Positions 7,403 to 11,468 of a DNA stretch of 11,468 nt are shown in pieces. The notes under the pieces are model-generated. The model worked only from the letters and a program-made list of their open reading frames with translations. It was not told the origin of the DNA and searched no databases. This DNA comes from an uncultured Rickettsiaceae bacterium (GTDB lineage Bacteria > Pseudomonadota > Alphaproteobacteria > Rickettsiales > Rickettsiaceae), in NCBI GenBank assembly GCA_905479885.1, contig CAJQOE010000041.1, positions 1 to 11,468 of the forward strand, read 5' to 3'. The position numbers and the translations under genes are program-made. The first letter of the stretch is position 1. Every line of letters starts with the position of its first letter.

Positions 7403-7852
7403 ATGTCATCAGAATAACATACCAATCCACATATTTCTGTTAATGCACAATATATAAAAGATTTTTCATTTGAAAACCCAGGTGCGCCAGGGACATTAGC
7501 TTCTCTTGAAGGGGCACCTCAAATTGATTTAGCTCTTGATTTGAATGTGCAAAAAATGCCAGAAGAGGATTATTACGAGGTTGAAATCTCAATAAGTGCA
7601 AAAGCTGTTATAGAAACAAAAACTTTGTTTGTAGTAGATTTAAAATATGCGGGAATTTTTAACCTTATTAATATCCCAGAAGACCAAATTAAAATGTTGC
7701 TAGCAGTGCACTGCCCAGCAATAATTTTCCCGTATGCAAGAAAAATTATTGCGGACGTGACGCAAGATGGCGGATTTCAGCCGTTAATGATTGATCCTGT
7801 AGATTTTGGTATTTTGTATAATAAAAAAATGACGGAAGGTAAAGGAGCATGA
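7403..7852 (+). pseudogene. secB: SecB protein-export chaperone, frame broken by a stop at codon 5
   Basis: SecB is a tetrameric cytoplasmic chaperone that keeps secretory and outer-membrane precursors unfolded and hands them to SecA. The frame is unmistakable: ISVNAQYIKDFSFENPGAP at the start of the core, then YYEVEISI, LKYAGIFNLI, VHCPAIIFPYARKII, and QDGGFQPLMIDPVDFG at the C-terminus. From ATG 7403 the frame reads MSSE, stop (TAA, 7415-7417), then HTNPHISVNAQYIKD. Family comparison suggests the stop replaces a Gln-like codon (CAA to TAA). No ATG, GTG or TTG follows in frame until TTG 7541, which would remove about 46 residues including the first core strand. The full frame is about 150 codons, as in Rickettsia. 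Everything downstream is intact, so the change is recent, a sequencing error, or bypassed (for example by an ATT start at 7433, which lacks a ribosome binding site). A reader may treat it as a possibly functional SecB gene. Confidence 0.75.
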
Positions 7853-9084
7853 TAAAGCGAAAAAATCTTGGGAAAGGTTTTGGAAAAAATATTGTAATAA
7901 GTGCAGGAATTTTATGCTGCACAATATCTAGTGCTTTTGCATTAGATAACATAGTAAAGATTTCTGCTGTTATGGAAGTTCAAGGAGCTCATTACGACAA
8001 TAATGGCAAAGCTGAACAGCAGGAATTATCTGTTCATCAAAAAAAATATGGGTTATTTTCTACAGGTAACCTATTAGTTGATTACGCATTAGAGTCTGAT
8101 TCTGGCTTGAAGTATGGCTTCAACCTAGGCATTGAGCAGACTACTAGAAATAATAGAGGTACGCCACTTTCCATCTATATTGAATCGTCATATGGTAGAA
8201 TAGAAGCTGGCTCTGGTCAAACTGCTGCACAAAAAATGAGAATCACTGGTTATACTGCATCATGTGCTGCTGGTGGTGGGTGGGATATGTACGTTCAGTC
8301 TTCTCCCAAACAAGGAGCAGATGTATTAGTTCCATATGTTACAAATTTTTGTAGTTTTCTAGATTCAAAAGCAAGAACCAGTAGGAAAACTGATTATGCT
8401 AGAAGTATAACCTATTTTACTCCTAAATTGGGTTCTAAGGATCATACTTTGCAATTGGGTGTAACATATATTCCTGATAATTCTAATGCAGGACATGGTG
8501 ATGTTTCTGATCAAAATTTACACTCCCCAGTAGCTGCATCACAATATAAGTTTGCAATGAAAGATGGATTATCTTATGGTGCAGTTTATGCGGGTAAACT
8601 ATCTGACTTACTATCCGCTAAACTAGCTTTTGTAGGAGAAAGGGGCAAACCTATAGCCTTTAATAAGAAAGATAGTTCTAAAGCTAATGTTAAATTCAAA
8701 GATTTAAATACATATAATATCGGTGCAGAAGTAACTTACGATAAGTTAAGTGTAGCTGGGTCTTATATGGATTATAACAAAAGTTTAACCAACGCAGAGA
8801 TTGACAAATTAGGGCGTAATACTGGAATTTATTCTGCAGGGATGAAATATAATTTCCAAGGTGGCAAATACATAGCTAGTTTGAATTATTTTTATAGTAA
8901 CCATCAAAAAAATAAACTTGATGCTACAAGCGCAGGTATTGATTATCTTATCACTAAAGGCATAAAAACATATGCTCAACTTACATATTATAAAACAAAA
9001 GGTCGATTTATAGATAATGGTATAGTAAAAGGTGACTCAAGCAAAGGGACCATTGCTATTATAGGAGGAAAAATAAACTTATAG
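7849..9084 (+). CDS. Outer membrane porin (porin 2)
   Basis: This 411-aa protein has a signal peptide with probable cleavage after SSAFA (residue 31) and a beta-barrel pattern like porin 1. Shared landmarks are IESSYGRIEAGS (about 111-122), the YFTPK strand, YIPDNSNAG, and the ending GTIAIIGGKINL. The two proteins are therefore divergent paralogues. A loop with Cys139 and Cys168 has no counterpart in the mature part of porin 1 and may form a disulfide. The start ATG overlaps the secB stop (ATGA, 7849-7852). GGAAGG at 7834-7839 sits 9 nt upstream as a good ribosome binding site, whereas AAAGGAG at 7841-7847 is too close to the ATG. The overlap indicates a shared transcript with secB and probably dcd. 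No clear terminator follows; only an AT-rich 8-bp repeat (AACTTATA 9076-9083, TATAAGTT 9097-9104) without a U-run is seen. Confidence 0.85.
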   Translation: MIKRKNLGKGFGKNIVISAGILCCTISSAFALDNIVKISAVMEVQGAHYDNNGKAEQQELSVHQKKYGLFSTGNLLVDYALESDSGLKYGFNLGIEQTTRNNRGTPLSIYIESSYGRIEAGSGQTAAQKMRITGYTASCAAGGGWDMYVQSSPKQGADVLVPYVTNFCSFLDSKARTSRKTDYARSITYFTPKLGSKDHTLQLGVTYIPDNSNAGHGDVSDQNLHSPVAASQYKFAMKDGLSYGAVYAGKLSDLLSAKLAFVGERGKPIAFNKKDSSKANVKFKDLNTYNIGAEVTYDKLSVAGSYMDYNKSLTNAEIDKLGRNTGIYSAGMKYNFQGGKYIASLNYFYSNHQKNKLDATSAGIDYLITKGIKTYAQLTYYKTKGRFIDNGIVKGDSSKGTIAIIGGKINL

Positions 9085-9140
9085 ATGATAGTAATTTATA
9101 AGTTCAACCTCAGTATATTAATAAATATGTAAAAAAACAC

Positions 9141-9172
9141 TTGATTTTTACTAAGTAAAATGAGAGTATGAT
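9141..9172 (+). promoter_or_regulatory. Candidate ctrA promoter with embedded palindrome
   Basis: TTGATT (9141-9146) and TATGAT (9167-9172) resemble -35 and -10 boxes, but with a long 20-bp spacer. The spacer is largely filled by a 15-bp palindrome, TTTTACT-A-AGTAAAA (9146-9160). An alternative upstream pair, TTCAAC (9103-9108) and TATGTA (9126-9131), has 17-bp spacing but weaker boxes. No CtrA site (TTAA-N7-TTAA) is visible before the gene. Confidence 0.35.
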
Positions 9173-9218
9173 AAAAAGTAAAATTTTGTTAAGGAGAAAA
9201 AAGTTAAAATGAGAGTAT
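9156..9218 (+). repeat. 14-bp direct repeat across the ctrA leader and start
   Basis: TAAAATGAGAGTAT occurs at 9156-9169 and again at 9205-9218, where its ATG is the ctrA start codon. The upstream copy opens a three-codon reading frame, Met-Arg-Val-stop (9160-9171), that mimics the CtrA N-terminus in another frame. It has no good ribosome binding site. Confidence 0.6.
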
Positions 9219-9946
9219 TACTTATAGAAGATGATTCTTCTACCGCAAGATCTATAGAATTAGCACTTGCAGCTGAAGGAATAATTTGTGACACAGCAGA
9301 AGTTGGCGTCGATGGAATAGAAATTGGTAAGATTTATGATTATGATATAATCCTTTTGGATTTGATGTTACCAGATATTGACGGTTACGAAGTGTTGTTG
9401 CGTTTACGTTCAGCTAAGGTTAAAACGCCTATTTTAATTCTTTCTGGTCTTTCATCTGTAGATCAAAAAATTAAAGGTTTAGGTTTTGGTGCAGATGATT
9501 ATCTAACCAAGCCATTTAATAGAGGTGAGTTAATTGCAAGAATTCAGGCAATAGTACGTCGTTCAAAAGGACATTCCGAATCTGTTGTAAGATTTGACAA
9601 GGTGGCAATCAATTTAGATACAAGAATTGTAGAAGTTGATGGCAAGGCTGTTCATTTAACCAACAAAGAATATGCAATTCTAGAATTACTTGCGATGCGT
9701 AAAGGTACTGTTCTTACAAAAGAAATGTTCCTTAACCATTTATATAGCAGCATGGACGAGCCAGAAATAAAAATTATTGATGTGTTTGTTTGTAAGTTGC
9801 GTAAAAAACTATCAAAAGCTTCTGGTGGTGTAGACTATATCGAGACTGTTTGGGGCCGTGGTTATATGTTAAAAGACTACGAAGAAAATCATGGTGGTTT
9901 ACTACAAGAAGAAACAAAAAAAGATGAGTTAGATTTAGTTAGATAA
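9209..9946 (+). CDS. ctrA: Cell-cycle response regulator CtrA
   Basis: CtrA is an OmpR-type response regulator that is phosphorylated through the CckA-ChpT relay in Alphaproteobacteria and controls cell-cycle, envelope and replication genes. The receiver domain (1-120) has the acidic pocket E7-D8-D9, phospho-acceptor Asp51 in ILLDLMLPD, Ser79 and Lys101. The linker RRSKGHSES is characteristic of CtrA. The winged-helix DNA-binding domain (about 125-225) contains LTNKEYAILELLAMRKG, LTKEMFLNHLY, MDEPEIKIIDVFVCKLRKKL and YIETVWGRGYML, all near-identical to known CtrA. The 245-aa product ends in an acidic, Lys-containing tail (…DELDLVR) rather than the two alanines that mark Caulobacter CtrA for ClpXP. 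AGGAG lies about 12 nt before the ATG, a rather long spacing. The gene is followed by a terminator and appears to be transcribed on its own. Confidence 0.95.
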   Translation: MRVLLIEDDSSTARSIELALAAEGIICDTAEVGVDGIEIGKIYDYDIILLDLMLPDIDGYEVLLRLRSAKVKTPILILSGLSSVDQKIKGLGFGADDYLTKPFNRGELIARIQAIVRRSKGHSESVVRFDKVAINLDTRIVEVDGKAVHLTNKEYAILELLAMRKGTVLTKEMFLNHLYSSMDEPEIKIIDVFVCKLRKKLSKASGGVDYIETVWGRGYMLKDYEENHGGLLQEETKKDELDLVR

Positions 9947-9971
9947 CTTGTACAAACTGATTTTATCCTAG

Positions 9972-10013
9972 AAAGCTCGTCTTATTTAATGTAAGATGAG
10001 CTTTTCTTTTATT
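9972..10013 (+). terminator. Rho-independent terminator after ctrA
   Basis: A 13-bp stem with one G-U pair (AAAGCTCGTCTTA 9972-9984; TAAGATGAGCTTT 9992-10004) encloses a 7-nt loop and runs into a T-rich tract (to 10013). It lies 26 nt after the ctrA stop codon. It ends only about 10 nt before the start codon of the next gene, so it could also act as a leader attenuator for that gene. Confidence 0.85.
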
Positions 10014-10023
10014 TGTAGGAATT

Positions 10024-11022
10024 ATGCAAACAGATATTGCAATTATAGGAGCAGGGCCGGTTGGCATTTTTAGTGCATTTCAAGCAGGTATGCTCGGCAT
10101 GAAAGCGTGTATAATTGATGCGTTAGAGATGCCCGGTGGTCAATGTAGTGCTTTGTATCCAGAGAAACCAATATATGATATCCCGGCGTGCCCAGAAACG
10201 CTTGCGCAAGATCTTGTTGATAATCTTGTAGCGCAAGCAAATCCATTTAATCCAACATATTTGATGTCAAGACAAGTAACCAGCCTTGAACAGAATGCTG
10301 ATAGTTTTACGCTTGGCACTTCTGATGGAGATATTATTCAAGCCAAAGCAGTAGTTATTGCTGCAGGTGCGGGCGCATTTGGTCCTAATAGACCTCCCCT
10401 TGAGAATATTGAGTCTTATGAGGGTAAATCTATATTTTATATGGTTTCAAAAAGGGAAGCCTTTGCTGGTAAAAAAATAGTAATAGCTGGAGGTGGTGAC
10501 TCTGCAGTGGATTGGGCTATATCATTGTCATCCATTGCACAAGTTAGCTTAGTACATAGAAGGACAAAATTTAGAGCTGCGCCTGCTACTATTCAAAAAA
10601 TACATGAGCTTGCAGAGTTAGGGAAGATAGATTTAGTAACTAATTTTCAATTATCTGAACTAAATGGTGATGCTGGCCAATTAAAAGAAGTAATAGTCGC
10701 TGATTTAGACGGAAATAAAAAATATATTCCGGCTGATATATTATTACCATTTTTTGGTTTGTCTCAGAACTTAGGTCCGATCAGTCAATTTGGACTGGAA
10801 GAAAAGGGTCATCATATTAAAGTGAATTATCCTCATTTTGAAACTAATATTGCTGGAATTTATGCGGTTGGTGATGTTGCTACATATGAAGGCAAACTAA
10901 AGTTGATACTTACAGGTTTTTCAGAGGTAGCTTCAGCTCTGCATCATGCTTACGCTAGAGTATTTGATGGGAAGGCCTTACATTTTGAATATTCAACGTC
11001 GAAAGGCGTGGATACGAAATAA
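10024..11022 (+). CDS. Ferredoxin--NADP(+) reductase, thioredoxin-reductase-like
   Basis: This FAD enzyme transfers electrons between NADPH and ferredoxin or flavodoxin (EC 1.18.1.2), supplying reductant in the cytoplasm. The 332-aa product has two Rossmann folds: FAD-binding IIGAGPVG (7-14) and NADP-binding IAGGGDSAVDWA (about 153-164), followed by VHRRTKFRA, whose arginines favour NADPH. A C-terminal FAD motif, YAVGDVATYEGKLKLI, lies at about 279-294. The fold is that of thioredoxin reductase. However, the CxxC active site expected just before GGGDSA is absent; the corresponding stretch is MVSKREAFAGKK. This marks the TrxR-like FNR type (YumC/type 2). The ribosome binding site AGGA (10017-10020) is well spaced for ATG 10024. 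The downstream phosphatidyltransferase gene begins 4 nt after the stop, so the two are probably co-transcribed. I see no clear promoter of its own. Confidence 0.92.
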   Translation: MQTDIAIIGAGPVGIFSAFQAGMLGMKACIIDALEMPGGQCSALYPEKPIYDIPACPETLAQDLVDNLVAQANPFNPTYLMSRQVTSLEQNADSFTLGTSDGDIIQAKAVVIAAGAGAFGPNRPPLENIESYEGKSIFYMVSKREAFAGKKIVIAGGGDSAVDWAISLSSIAQVSLVHRRTKFRAAPATIQKIHELAELGKIDLVTNFQLSELNGDAGQLKEVIVADLDGNKKYIPADILLPFFGLSQNLGPISQFGLEEKGHHIKVNYPHFETNIAGIYAVGDVATYEGKLKLILTGFSEVASALHHAYARVFDGKALHFEYSTSKGVDTK

Positions 11023-11026
11023 ATAT

Positions 11027-11335
11027 ATGTTAGATTCTGCAGTCAGGAAAATTATCAATAAGCCTCTAAATGCTTTAGGTAAGCAACTTGCCAAGCTAGG
11101 GTTAAAAGCAAATTATATAACTATAGTGGGGTTTGCTTTTGGAATAATCTCAATATTATATATTAGTATTGGGAATTTACCTTATGGGTTATTGTTTCTT
11201 TGTTTAAACCGTATTGCTGATGGCCTAGATGGAGCAGTCGCAAGGGCAGTGAAATTAACGAGCTTTGGTGGGTTGATAGACATAGTTGCTGATTTTATTA
11301 TTTATGCTGGAGTGGTATTTGCTTTTGCTATCTAG
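11027..11335 (+). pseudogene. CDP-alcohol phosphatidyltransferase, 3'-truncated
   Basis: CDP-alcohol phosphatidyltransferases are membrane enzymes that join a CDP-linked lipid to an alcohol in phospholipid synthesis. The frame from ATG 11027 (MLDSAVRKIINKPL) shows the catalytic motif DGLDGAVAR…GGLIDIVAD, with Asp65, Asp68, Asp85 and Asp89 all present. The spacing after AR is 7 rather than the usual 8 residues, as I recall for the small-membrane subfamily found in Alphaproteobacteria. Members are about 200 aa with five or six membrane helices. Here the frame reaches only 102 aa, ending …VVFAFAI and TAG just after the second catalytic helix. No continuation is found in other frames of the remaining sequence. 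The four helices downstream are missing, so the product is unlikely to be a complete enzyme. The break is probably due to an insertion or rearrangement near 11330. Confidence 0.8.
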
Positions 11336-11468
11336 TGTCTGAACGAAAAGGACGCTTTTTGAAAAAACTTTAAAAAATTAACGGCTACCAGACATTATTT
11401 TTTATATAAAACTGGAAAAAATTAGCTCTGCTATAAGATCAATGAATAAATTCTAACAATACAGTTAA
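11336..11468. other. Unassigned DNA after the truncated gene, possible mobile-element edge
   Basis: These 133 bp follow the broken phosphatidyltransferase and do not continue it in any frame. They are AT-rich and contain a short inverted repeat, TGTCTG (11336-11341) and CAGACA (11389-11394), but no recognisable gene start. The plus strand is closed in all frames within short distances. Two minus-strand frames are open from the window edge for only about 30 nt (ending near 11435). An insertion sequence starting near 11334 would explain the junction, but no transposase is visible. Confidence 0.35.

Noticed and set aside
7415..7417. TAA reassigned as a sense codon in this genome
   Set aside because: TAA ends several genes here (dcd, ctrA and the reductase), and no bacterial TAA-to-Gln reassignment is known to me.
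7541..7852. A 103-aa gene starting at TTG 7541 as the real SecB
   Set aside because: Clear SecB sequence (ISVNAQYIKDFSFENP and onwards) lies upstream in the same frame back to codon 6, so this TTG is internal to the gene.
9076..9104. Terminator after porin 2 (AACTTATA/TATAAGTT)
   Set aside because: The stem is short and AU-only with a 13-nt loop and no U-run; too weak to call.
10946..11026. N-terminal extension of the phosphatidyltransferase into the reductase gene
   Set aside because: The extra 27 residues are the reductase 3' end read in another frame; ATG 11027, 4 nt after the reductase stop, fits the family start.

Overview
The window looks like chromosomal DNA of an intracellular alphaproteobacterium, most likely of the order Rickettsiales. 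The base composition is strongly AT-rich. The dCTP deaminase and SecB reading frames closely resemble, from memory, their Rickettsia counterparts. A full-length CtrA cell-cycle regulator and a DUF2155 protein are both alphaproteobacterial hallmarks. No database search was possible, so the placement rests on recognised protein families.

Layout. Positions 92-2901 (+) hold uvrB (excision repair) and an overlapping membrane fatty-acid-hydroxylase/sterol-desaturase gene. Positions 2910-4703 (-) hold a two-gene unit, a secreted DUF2155 protein followed by an O-antigen-ligase-type membrane protein, with a recognisable promoter. A strong hairpin terminator at about 4931-4963 ends an outer-membrane porin gene (4990-6324, -). 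A 460-bp divergent intergenic region carries a good porin promoter and several short inverted repeats. Positions 6785-9084 (+) hold dcd, secB and a second porin paralogous to the first. Then come ctrA (9209-9946), a terminator, a thioredoxin-reductase-like ferredoxin-NADP reductase (10024-11022), and a CDP-alcohol phosphatidyltransferase gene that stops abruptly at about half its expected length. The last 133 bp match nothing I recognise and may be the edge of an inserted element.

Together this is mostly housekeeping and cell-envelope DNA: DNA repair, nucleotide pool, protein export with outer-membrane porins, surface polysaccharide, lipid metabolism and cell-cycle control. I see no CRISPR array, complete mobile element, tRNA or rRNA, and no convincing undescribed multi-gene system.

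The points most worth a second look are these. The secB frame has an in-frame TAA at codon 5, with no conventional start codon until deep in the protein. The phosphatidyltransferase is truncated next to unrelated DNA. The ctrA leader carries a 14-bp repeat of the ctrA start region plus a 15-bp palindrome between candidate promoter boxes.
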